Assembly (NCBI RefSeq): GCF_012720115.1
Contig: NZ_VNWN01000007.1
Location: forward strand, 1 to 64,000
Length of the DNA stretch: 64,000 nucleotides
From: Sneathiella chinensis
Lineage (GTDB): Bacteria; Pseudomonadota; Alphaproteobacteria; Sneathiellales; Sneathiellaceae
Direction of reading: 5' to 3'
Shown here: positions 18,631 through 26,722 of the stretch, one piece after another
How positions within the stretch are numbered: position 1 is the first letter of the stretch
How the letters are laid out: each line of letters starts with the position of its first letter
The notes under the pieces: model-generated
Seen by the model: only the letters and a program-made list of their open reading frames with translations
Told to the model about the DNA's origin: nothing
Databases searched by the model: none
Program-made: the position numbers and the translations under genes

Positions 18631-19155
18631 ATGGAAAAAATAGCAAGAACACTCAAAGCCATAGAACATGGGCTGATCGCCGTTCTGGCAAGTGCCTCCC
18701 TTGTGCTGGCGGTCGTTGAAATGTTTATGCGCTACTATTTTGCCAGCAGCCTGCCCGACTGGACCGCCGAGGTGGTGGTTTACCTGATCACGGCATCGGT
18801 TTTTCTGTCGGGGGGACGGCTGGTTTCTGAAAACCGGCATGTGAACGCCGACATCTTCCTGCGGATGGCCGGTCCATCACAACAACGCATTCTGGAAATG
18901 ATGTTCTGTGCTGTTGGCATTTTCGTCTGTGCCGTTATGGCGGGCAAGGGCATCGGTATCGTGGAGTTTGCCTATCGTCTGGACGAGAGAAGCGACAGCT
19001 CCCTTCAGTTCCCGATGTATCTCTACTACGCCTTCGTTCCGCTCGGGTTTGGCATCATGATGCTGCATTATGTGGCACGCCTCTGCCGATATATCTGGGC
19101 CTTCGACCGGGAAACAATGACAACAACAGAAGTGGACCTGGAGAACGCCGACTAG
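18631..19155 (+). CDS. TRAP transporter small permease, DctQ type
   Basis: The 174-residue protein has four hydrophobic segments, including GLIAVLASASLVLAVVEMFM and VYLITASVFLSGG, and the family R-Y-Y-F / E-N-R-H-V-N-A-D loop (SENRHVNADIFL). It is the small membrane subunit that pairs with DctM. ATG 18631 follows a GGGGGACAAGTA site. It sits between the receptor and large permease genes with short gaps. Confidence 0.92.
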   Translation: MEKIARTLKAIEHGLIAVLASASLVLAVVEMFMRYYFASSLPDWTAEVVVYLITASVFLSGGRLVSENRHVNADIFLRMAGPSQQRILEMMFCAVGIFVCAVMAGKGIGIVEFAYRLDERSDSSLQFPMYLYYAFVPLGFGIMMLHYVARLCRYIWAFDRETMTTTEVDLENAD

Positions 19156-19183
19156 CGGCCTTCGGGATCGGGAGATATTCACC

Positions 19184-20464
19184 ATGCTTTTTCCAACTGT
19201 TTTTACAGGCCTGTTCGGGTTGCTGGCGACAGGAATGCCCATATTCCTTGCCCTTGGCTTCCTCAGCATCCTGCTGTTCTGGGAGGAAGGAACCCCGCTG
19301 GTCGGCCTGCCGCAACTGGTCGTCGATCATCTCAACTCCATCACCTTTCTGGCCATTCCGTTCTTTGTGATGGCCGCAACCTTCATGCAAAAGGGCGGCA
19401 TCGCCAAGGCACTGGTCAATTGCGCCTATGCCTGGGTCGGGCATTACCGGGGCGGAATGGCCGTTGTCTGCGTGGTTGCAACCGCCGTCTTTGCCGCCAT
19501 CTGCGGCTCGTCGGTGGCCACCGCCATGGCCATGGGAACGATCCTGATCCCGGCCATGATCCAGCGAAAATACGAACTGAAATTTGCAACGGGGATCGTT
19601 GGCTCCTCAGGAACATTGGGCATCCTGATCCCGCCCAGCATGGCCTTTATCGTGTATGCCATCATCGCCGAACAATCCGTCCCCCGGCTGTTTCTGGCCG
19701 GTGTCATTCCGGGACTGATCCAGGCGGCCCTGTTCATCGGTTGGAGCATCTACTACACCTCCCGCAAGGGCTATGAGGTGGGCGAGCCCATGAGCCGGGA
19801 AGAATTCTGGTCCACCAACCTGAAGGCTGTCCCTGCCCTGTCCCTTCCGGTGATTGTTCTTGGCGGCATCTATGGCGGGCTTGTCACCGTCACCGAGGCG
19901 GCAGCCCTGTCCGCGCTGGTTGCCATCCTTGTCAGTGTGTTTTTCTACAAGGGCTGCTCCTACAGCGAGATCATCCCGACAATTGGCGAGTCCATCAAGC
20001 GGGCCGGAACCATCGTCTTCATCATCATGATGGCACTGGCCTTCGGGCACTGGATCACCGGGTCAGGCTTTACCCGCTCATTGACCCAAATGGTGACGGA
20101 CTACAATATCTCAGGATGGCAATTCCTTTTGCTTATCAACTTGTTGATGATCTTTCTTGGGATGTTCCTTGAGAACTTTGCCGTGCTGTTGGTTGTGGTG
20201 CCGCTGGTACTTCCGCTGTTGGAGCCGCTGGGGATTGATCCGGTTCACTTCGCGGTGGTTGTTACGGTCAATCTGGAACTGGGCCTGCTAACCCCGCCGG
20301 TGGGACTGAACCTGTTCGTCCTGACGTCCATCACCAAGGCCCCCATCCGCGAGGTTATACAGGGCACCCTGCCCTTTATCATCCTGATGGGCATCTTCCT
20401 GATGCTGGTCACCTATATTCCGGAACTGTCCCTGTGGCTTCCGAACCTGGTCTACGGGTCCTGA
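19184..20464 (+). CDS. TRAP transporter large permease, DctM type
   Basis: The 426-residue integral membrane protein has about twelve hydrophobic segments. Signature regions are the GSSVATAMAMGTILIPAMIQRKY loop, GSSGTLGILIPPSMAFIVYAIIAEQS, and the C-terminal NLELGLLTPPVGLNLFV. This subunit carries the transport path. It ends 233 bp before the deacylase gene, with a GC-rich stem-loop in the gap that may reduce read-through or protect the upstream message. Confidence 0.94.
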   Translation: MLFPTVFTGLFGLLATGMPIFLALGFLSILLFWEEGTPLVGLPQLVVDHLNSITFLAIPFFVMAATFMQKGGIAKALVNCAYAWVGHYRGGMAVVCVVATAVFAAICGSSVATAMAMGTILIPAMIQRKYELKFATGIVGSSGTLGILIPPSMAFIVYAIIAEQSVPRLFLAGVIPGLIQAALFIGWSIYYTSRKGYEVGEPMSREEFWSTNLKAVPALSLPVIVLGGIYGGLVTVTEAAALSALVAILVSVFFYKGCSYSEIIPTIGESIKRAGTIVFIIMMALAFGHWITGSGFTRSLTQMVTDYNISGWQFLLLINLLMIFLGMFLENFAVLLVVVPLVLPLLEPLGIDPVHFAVVVTVNLELGLLTPPVGLNLFVLTSITKAPIREVIQGTLPFIILMGIFLMLVTYIPELSLWLPNLVYGS

Positions 20465-20477
20465 CCGGAATACACCA

Positions 20478-20514
20478 CCCGCCTGAAAGGGTGCCACCTT
20501 TCCTTTCAGGCGGG
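20478..20514 (+). terminator. Stem-loop after the TRAP permease gene
   Basis: CCCGCCTGAAAGG and CCTTTCAGGCGGG form a perfect 13-bp stem around an 11-base loop, 14 bp after the stop. There is no T run, so it may act as a message stabiliser or processing signal rather than a full terminator. Confidence 0.65.
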
Positions 20515-20697
20515 AACCCCGGGCTGCCCTCTGGTGATCGGGCTTTCCCCGGCAAGCAACACACGATTTCCGTGGATGCAAACCCCATATCGGGGTAGGT
20601 TCCACGGCATCAAACGCAATCCGAACCACAAGGCTGGCACAGGATCAGGCGGCCCCTTTTAATGGGTCGCTGTTATTACTGAGGACATTGTTGGAAA

Positions 20698-21870
20698 ATG
20701 AAAAAAACAGAGACGGGCTCAACCCTGCATATTCTGGAAAAGCTGATCAGCTTCGATACGACCAGTTATCGGTCCAATCTGGACCTGATCGATTATGTCT
20801 GCGACTATCTGGCGTCTTTCGATATCCCCTGCAAGGTCCTCTATAACGAGGAAAAGAACAAGGCGAACCTGTTGGCCACCATCGGGGATAGCAGCAAACC
20901 GGGAATCCTTCTGTCCGGCCATACGGATGTTGTGCCGATCGACGGCCAGAACTGGACCCGTGACCCGTTCAAACTTCATATCGAGGATGGCAAGGCCTTT
21001 GGCCGCGGCACCTGTGACATGAAGGGGTTCATTGCCTCGGTTCTGGCGGCGGCGCCCCTGTTCAGAAACACCGACCTTTCCTGTCCGGTGCATATCGCCC
21101 TGTCCTATGACGAGGAAGTGGGCTGCGTTGGCGTCCGCCACCTGATCGACTTCCTGCAGGAAACCGGCACTCCGGTCGAGGCCTGCATCATCGGGGAGCC
21201 ATCGTCCCTGAAACCGGTGACGGCCCATACAGGAAAACACGGTTTCCGGTGTGAATTTCACGGCACCCCCATGCATTCCTCACTGGCGCCCGGCGGGGTC
21301 AATGCCATTTCTTATGCGGCGGCCGTCCTTGCCGGGATCAATGACCTTGAAAACAAGGCCAAATCCATGACCATCGGGGACGATCGTTTTGAATATCCTC
21401 ACCCCACAATCAATATCGGCACCATCGAGGGCGGCAAGGCGGTCAATATTGTCGCCGAGCATTGCGCCTTCGAGGTAGAGTGCCGCTACCCGCCGGGGGG
21501 AAGCCCGACCTTCTTCACCGAGGCGCTTCCCGCCCTTGTGGAGGACGTGGCCAACCGCCCCATGAAGGATCGGAACCCGGCGGCGGGCGCCACCTGTACG
21601 GAAACGCTCAGCTATCCGGCGTTTGAAGGGAATTTCCAGTCCCCCGCCGCCGTTCTGGCAAGACGCCTGACCGGATCGAACAATGACGGCGCTGTCAATT
21701 ACGGTACCGAGGCCGGCCGTTTCCAAACCGCCGGTTTTTCCAGCGTGGTGTGCGGGCCGGGCGACATCGCACAGGCCCACCAACCGGATGAATTCATCGC
21801 CCTGTCGCAACTGGAAGGCTGTGACCGGATGCTGACCACCCTCGCCCGCGAACTGTCAACACAGCCATAA
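20698..21870 (+). CDS. M20 family acetylornithine deacetylase-like hydrolase
   Basis: The 390-residue zinc hydrolase belongs to the ArgE/DapE (M20) family. Metal-site motifs are present: SGHTDVVP, FGRGTCDMKGF, the catalytic Glu pair in SYDEEVGCVG, GEPSS, and a C-terminal His in IAQAHQPDEF. MHSSLAPGGVNAISYAA is the dimerisation-domain start. It matches the ArgE subgroup best, but its place beside a TRAP transporter and a PrpD-type enzyme, with no arg genes, suggests deacylation of an imported N-acyl amino acid instead of arginine synthesis (inference). The start ATG 20698 is preceded by GAGGACATTGTTGGAAA. Confidence 0.88.
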   Translation: MKKTETGSTLHILEKLISFDTTSYRSNLDLIDYVCDYLASFDIPCKVLYNEEKNKANLLATIGDSSKPGILLSGHTDVVPIDGQNWTRDPFKLHIEDGKAFGRGTCDMKGFIASVLAAAPLFRNTDLSCPVHIALSYDEEVGCVGVRHLIDFLQETGTPVEACIIGEPSSLKPVTAHTGKHGFRCEFHGTPMHSSLAPGGVNAISYAAAVLAGINDLENKAKSMTIGDDRFEYPHPTINIGTIEGGKAVNIVAEHCAFEVECRYPPGGSPTFFTEALPALVEDVANRPMKDRNPAAGATCTETLSYPAFEGNFQSPAAVLARRLTGSNNDGAVNYGTEAGRFQTAGFSSVVCGPGDIAQAHQPDEFIALSQLEGCDRMLTTLARELSTQP

Positions 21871-21892
21871 CGGACAAACAGGCTGCGGCAAC

Positions 21893-21925
21893 GAAAAAGG
21901 GTTACGATCCGAAAGACCGTAACCC
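21893..21925 (-). terminator. Terminator of the autotransporter gene
   Basis: On the minus strand GGGTTACG and CGTAACCC pair around a short loop and are followed by TTTTTCG. It lies 38 bp beyond the autotransporter stop, and it could also act for the convergent deacylase gene. Confidence 0.75.
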
Positions 21926-21962
21926 CTGATGCCTTGCCCCGCCGGCATGTTCTGATGACCTT

Positions 21963-24900
21963 TTAGAACGCCCAGCGAACCTTCGCCGAGGCGCTCTGGT
22001 TGGTAAAACCTTCCCGCACCTCAAGATCATAGTTGACGTTCAGGGTCATGCTGTCAGTCAGTTTCGCCGCAACGCCAAAGCCCCCGGTACCGATCCAAGG
22101 CCCTGTTTGCATCCCTTCGGTAGTAAAGGCCGCTCCCGGCTCTCCAGCAAAAGCAGAGGTAATACTGGTCCGCTCGTTGACCACATCAAAGGACACCCCC
22201 ACATTGGCCGACACCGACACGCGGTCGGTCAGATCATGCTCCAACGTCCCCTCGGCGGAGAGCAGAAACTGCCGGGTATGATTGCTGTCCACATTCAGAT
22301 TGACGGCCCCGGCCCCATTTTCCCGATAGGCCGGATCATAGATATGGTTGTAATCCGCCCGGATACCCGGTGTGAAGGTAGTACCATCCGCAAGGTCCAA
22401 CCGATGCGTAACGCCGCCGCCCACATGACCACTCCAACTGTTGTAATCGGCCGTGGCGGTCTGACCCAGAAAGGCGATCTGGCGAGAATTGTCATTGGCA
22501 TGCAGGCCCGCATCCGCCTGAAAAGTGACCTCAGTCGCTTCATTCAAGGCATGGGCGCCGTAAAACACCGCCTGATAGCTGTCAACATGAGCCTTTTGCG
22601 GGGCCGCCCCTGAATTGCCCTTCACAAGGCTGGTGTTGTAGGAAAAAGCCACGCCCAGGCGCGCGCCATCCTGAATTTCCGCATCCGCCCCAAAGACAAG
22701 CCCATAACTTTGGGCAGAATAGCCGGACACACCCTGACGATCGGACTGATCCGCCCAACTTCCGAACGGCTTAACCCAAAAGCGCTTGTCATCCAGCATC
22801 ACATCCCCGCTGGCGCGCCCTGTCCCGTCTTGCAAACGGTTGTGGATCGCCCGCCTTGTCCCCTGCATGGCCCCGCCGGTCGCCTGTGAGGATCCGCCAT
22901 TATGAGATGGCAACAACTGGCTGGCTGCCTCCGATACATCCTTACGAGTGCCAAGAGCTCCGAGCTTGCCAATCACTTGATCCATCTTGCCGTTGCCCGT
23001 CGTCCCATCAGATACAAACCGGTCGATCAGCCGGTCCATCACTCGGGCGACGCCTCTGGCCGGTCTGTTCTTCTCGCCACGAACAGCATCATCCACGGTA
23101 CCGCCCCCGGCGGAAGGGTCCGTCGGGTCCGTCGGGTTCGTCGGATCGGCAGGATCAACCGGATCAGTAGGATCGACCGGACCGGTCCCTTTCAGGACCG
23201 AAAGATCAATGGCATTCCCATCCTTTACGGCCTCAAAGTCAAACAGATAGGAATTGTCCGTCACCGTAAAGCTGTCAGCCCCCACAAGGGTGCCCGCAGT
23301 GACCACATCCGTCAGGCCATCGCCGATATTCAGGGTATTGGCCGGGCTGACATCCACGTCAATTTTCATGTGACTGCCCATATCAGCGATACCGGACACC
23401 TGTAGTTGTCCGTAGTCAGAGGCGCTTTTCACGCCAATCCTAAGAACGCCGGACTGAGTAAAACCCCCGTCAACAACCGCAGTCGCCCCAACAGGAATGA
23501 CGACAAGACCCGCATTGGAAAAGCCCCCCGAAACGGTGAGGCCATCTGGCACCATTCCACTGCTGCTGACCATATCGGCAAGCGTCAAAGCAGCCCCATC
23601 CTCCACGGTCAGGTCCTGAAGCCTGAACGCATTTCGTGTCATCAAATCGGACCCTGCCACAAGGGTCATTGTTGCCTGACCGGCGTCCACATCGCCAACC
23701 AGTTCCGCCTCTGTCCCCTGGATCGTGACATTGACAGCATTTTCCAACAACAGGGCATATTTACCACCCGCGATGATGCCCCAGTTGTTAATACCCTGTG
23801 CAATCGTTGAATCCGATGAAAGATAGATCCCGGTATCATAGCCCGCAATACTGCCCCGGTTATCGAGGGATCCGCTAATGCTGGACGAATCGACAAGCGA
23901 AACCGCCCTGACTGCGGCATTCACTTCCCCCTTCGCCTCGTTAACAAGGGAACCGCCCACCGTTGCATCATCCAGTTGAAGGCCGGTGCCCATAGCGGCA
24001 TCTTCCCCAACAATATCGCCCCTGTTGGTTATATTGTTGTCAACGGCGGCGTGTGCAATCACCAGACCAAAAAGCGCCCCGTTAATTTCCCCGCTTGCGT
24101 CATTGAAGATGTCTCTCACCGAGGCACCATTGGAAATCCGCACACCATAACCGTTGTTGCTGTTTCCATCCGTGATCAGGCCGCTATTTGTAATGGCGCT
24201 TCTGATCGTGGCAGCATCGATATAGATACTATACTCAATTGTCCCGGTATTGATCAGCGCATCGACACTACTGTTATTCTCAATGGAAATACCTCGCAAG
24301 GCACTGCCACCCATGTGTTTGATATCCCCGTCATTCCGGACTGCTCCCGCAATCGATGTCTGGCTCATCCGAAGGCCCCAGCGACCCTTTTGCAGCAGAC
24401 CGGTATTCACCAAATCCCCGCCCACGGTTGAATTCAACAGATTTATCCCGTTGTCGATGTTGCCGCTATTCTCAATATCCTCGCCCACGGTTTGCCCATT
24501 CAGGACCATTCCAAATCCGGTTACATTTTCAATAAAGATATTTCCAGAATTCAGAACCGATCCCTGAACGTTGCCCATCTGAAAATTCAGACCAAACAGG
24601 TCACCCCTGAGAAGCCCGTGGTTCTCTACCCCTCCGGTGACAGTAGTTCCACTATCGAAACGAATGCCACTTTCAGGGGCTGTCGTTCCAAGTCCGATAG
24701 CGCCTTCATTGACGACACATCCATCAATCGTCAACCCGCCAAGGGCTATCACCCCATAGTCAAAGGTCCCTGTGGATGTAACGAGCAAACTTTCTGTATT
24801 CAGATTGAAGGCTCCTATGGATGGAGTGGTCACCACAATGTCCGCGGGCGGACAGGAATTTGCTGCCGCCTTTGCATCACTGACACCCATTCCCGCTGTG

Positions 24901-24995
24901 GCCAGCCCCGCAAGGATCGCCAAACAACTGGCAGATGATTTTGCATGGATGCGTATACCGGATTTAACCGAGGATGAAGTCTCTGTCTGGGCCAT
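21963..24995 (-). CDS. Autotransporter with beta-helix passenger and C-terminal barrel
   Basis: The 1010-residue protein is a complete type Va secretion protein. Residues 1-45 form an extended signal peptide (cut likely after DAKA). Residues about 50-440 carry repeated turns of a beta-helix, with N-x-G and I-x-N-S-G text (SGNIFIEN, NTGLLQKG, NSGLITDG, NRGDIVGE). Near residues 615-635 is a flexible spacer of repeated D-P-T / D-P-V units encoded by degenerate 9-base repeats (about 23116-23183). The last about 270 residues, from FWVKPFGSWADQSD, are the 12-strand autotransporter barrel ending KVRWAF. No protease or adhesin motif is recognisable. It has its own terminator. Confidence 0.92.
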   Translation of the reverse strand: MAQTETSSSVKSGIRIHAKSSASCLAILAGLATAGMGVSDAKAAANSCPPADIVVTTPSIGAFNLNTESLLVTSTGTFDYGVIALGGLTIDGCVVNEGAIGLGTTAPESGIRFDSGTTVTGGVENHGLLRGDLFGLNFQMGNVQGSVLNSGNIFIENVTGFGMVLNGQTVGEDIENSGNIDNGINLLNSTVGGDLVNTGLLQKGRWGLRMSQTSIAGAVRNDGDIKHMGGSALRGISIENNSSVDALINTGTIEYSIYIDAATIRSAITNSGLITDGNSNNGYGVRISNGASVRDIFNDASGEINGALFGLVIAHAAVDNNITNRGDIVGEDAAMGTGLQLDDATVGGSLVNEAKGEVNAAVRAVSLVDSSSISGSLDNRGSIAGYDTGIYLSSDSTIAQGINNWGIIAGGKYALLLENAVNVTIQGTEAELVGDVDAGQATMTLVAGSDLMTRNAFRLQDLTVEDGAALTLADMVSSSGMVPDGLTVSGGFSNAGLVVIPVGATAVVDGGFTQSGVLRIGVKSASDYGQLQVSGIADMGSHMKIDVDVSPANTLNIGDGLTDVVTAGTLVGADSFTVTDNSYLFDFEAVKDGNAIDLSVLKGTGPVDPTDPVDPADPTNPTDPTDPSAGGGTVDDAVRGEKNRPARGVARVMDRLIDRFVSDGTTGNGKMDQVIGKLGALGTRKDVSEAASQLLPSHNGGSSQATGGAMQGTRRAIHNRLQDGTGRASGDVMLDDKRFWVKPFGSWADQSDRQGVSGYSAQSYGLVFGADAEIQDGARLGVAFSYNTSLVKGNSGAAPQKAHVDSYQAVFYGAHALNEATEVTFQADAGLHANDNSRQIAFLGQTATADYNSWSGHVGGGVTHRLDLADGTTFTPGIRADYNHIYDPAYRENGAGAVNLNVDSNHTRQFLLSAEGTLEHDLTDRVSVSANVGVSFDVVNERTSITSAFAGEPGAAFTTEGMQTGPWIGTGGFGVAAKLTDSMTLNVNYDLEVREGFTNQSASAKVRWAF

Positions 24996-25326
24996 ATTGC
25001 TTTACTCTACCAATTCTCTTCCCAAGGCCTCCCCCATCAATCCGGGCGGTTGTACTGAACCGTGCCCTCACCTGATGATTGAATAACCTTGATCCATATG
25101 AATACTGCTTGCATCCCACAATGCCAAAGCACGGACCACAGTTAAACAAACAATAATTCCGAGAGTCATAGCTTTTTGCTATACACTCAACAGAGCAAAC
25201 GCGCCCCCTCCTCACGCCCTGAAAGGTAATCGGTAAATCCGGGGTAGAAGATCAATAGAAAAGAAGGCGAGAATAAAGAATAGGAATTAAAGAGTACTGG
25301 ACGGATCAGGTCACAGATAACAACGA
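24996..25326. other. Intergenic region upstream of the autotransporter
   Basis: The 331-bp spacer lies between the autotransporter start and the end of the deformylase-like gene, both on the minus strand. It probably holds the autotransporter promoter. No clear sigma-factor site, hairpin or small gene stands out. Confidence 0.5.
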
Positions 25327-25827
25327 TCAGCCCTGCATTTTCCGGTATTTCCGCAGCAGGCCGTCGCGTTTCAGGCGGGACAGGTGGTCAAAGAACAGGA
25401 CCCCGTCCAGATAGTCCATTTCATGCTGGATAACGGTGGCAAGCCATCCCTCGGCGGTGATTTCCTGCCCCTGCCCTTCAAGGTCAAGATACCGAACGGT
25501 GATGCTGGCGGGTCGGCGGATTTTTGCCGCGATCCCCGGAAAACTAAGCGAGGCTTCCTCGAACTCCTGTGTACTTTCCGAAGTTTCAAGGATATCAGGG
25601 TTGATCATGGCAAGCGGTTTTTTCTGTCCGCCTTCCTGCAGGTCAATGACAATGATCCGTTTCAGAAGGCCCACCATATTGGCGCCGATGCCAACCCCCT
25701 GATGACGGTAAAGAACATCAAACATGTCGGCGACCTCGCGGCGTACCGTGTCATCCACCTCTGCAACGGGGATGGCTTTCTGGCGAAACACGGGATGCGG
25801 CCCGATGACCAGGGACAGGCTCGACAT
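25327..25827 (-). CDS. Peptide deformylase paralogue with altered metal-site motifs
   Basis: The 166-residue protein is clearly in the peptide deformylase family (GHPVFRQKAIPV-like start, PLAMINPDIL, IQHEMDYLDGVLFFDHLS). However, the three family motifs are changed. Motif 1, normally GxGLAAxQ, reads GIGANMVG with Met51 for Gln. Motif 2, normally EGCLS, reads EASLS with Ser93 for the metal-ligand Cys. Motif 3, normally HExDH, reads HEMDY with Tyr139 for the second ligand His. I took ATG 25827 (MSSLSLVIG); upstream codons are open but unlike the family. Deformylase activity is unlikely. It is probably an accessory paralogue; a true def gene would be elsewhere. Confidence 0.85.
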   Translation of the reverse strand: MSSLSLVIGPHPVFRQKAIPVAEVDDTVRREVADMFDVLYRHQGVGIGANMVGLLKRIIVIDLQEGGQKKPLAMINPDILETSESTQEFEEASLSFPGIAAKIRRPASITVRYLDLEGQGQEITAEGWLATVIQHEMDYLDGVLFFDHLSRLKRDGLLRKYRKMQG

Positions 25828-26026
25828 CAGCACCCCTTTCCATCCCAGTGGTTCTTTTCCTGCTTCATGGTCTTTTTCTTTCTCTCTTTCCCGGATCAGC
25901 CGACCGCAGGGCGGCGGCGTCCTTTTCTGACACTCTGCTGACGACGCGCGGCCCGGATATGCTATCATGGCCCCCTGCCCCGTAAAATCAGGGCAACATG
26001 TCAGCAGGTCAAGAAAAAGGTGTCCC

Positions 26027-26722
26027 ATGAAAATTCGCGCCGATTTCAGCAAGCAGGAAACCGTTTTCCCGAATGACTATGCGTGGGTTGCGTCCCCCAT
26101 GCCCGGTGTGGAACGCATGATGCTGGACCGGATCGGCGGCGAGGTCGCCCGCGCCACCTCGATTGTTCGCTACGCCCCCAACAGCGCCTTTTCCCCCCAC
26201 ACCCACGACGGCGGCGAGGAATTTCTGGTCCTTGAGGGCGTCTTTTCCGACGAACATGGCGACTATGGCAAGGGGACTTATGTGCGGAACCCGATCGGGA
26301 CCCGGCATACCCCCCGTGTCGGGCCGGAAGGGGCCACCATTTTCGTAAAACTGCACCAGTTTGACAAACGGGACACCCACCGCGTCGTCATGGATACCAA
26401 CAAGACGCCCTGGCTTGCCGGTCTTGTGGACGGCTTGTCGGTGATGCCGTTGCATGACTTCAGGTCAGAACAGGTGGCCCTCGTGCGCTGGGCACCAAAC
26501 ACTGTTTTTCTGCCCCATACCCATGACGGAGGAGAGGAAATCCTTGTTCTTGAAGGCACCTTTCACGATGAAAGCGGCAGCTATCCCGCCGGAAGCTGGA
26601 TCAGAAATCCCCACACCAGTCGCCACACGCCGCATACCGGTGCAGATGGAGCCCTGATCTATGTCAAGACCGGGCACCTTGCCCCGATCAGCCAACCGGT
26701 TCCTGCATCAGGACTTCCTTGA
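26027..26722 (+). CDS. Tandem cupin protein, ChrR-like
   Basis: The 231-residue protein has two homologous cupin halves, each with a PHTHDGGEE metal-binding motif (first about residues 57-65, second about 163-171) followed by V-L-E-G and R-N-P-x-x-x-R-H-T-P. Duplication inside one chain is obvious. The pattern matches the ChrR-like cupin (anti-ECFsigma factor cupin domain) but it has no anti-sigma N-terminal domain, so it is probably an enzyme or a sensor of its own. ATG 26027 follows an AAAAAGG site. The 5' end is divergent from the deformylase-like gene, and the 3' end overlaps the convergent cckA gene by 35 bp. Confidence 0.82.
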   Translation: MKIRADFSKQETVFPNDYAWVASPMPGVERMMLDRIGGEVARATSIVRYAPNSAFSPHTHDGGEEFLVLEGVFSDEHGDYGKGTYVRNPIGTRHTPRVGPEGATIFVKLHQFDKRDTHRVVMDTNKTPWLAGLVDGLSVMPLHDFRSEQVALVRWAPNTVFLPHTHDGGEEILVLEGTFHDESGSYPAGSWIRNPHTSRHTPHTGADGALIYVKTGHLAPISQPVPASGLP

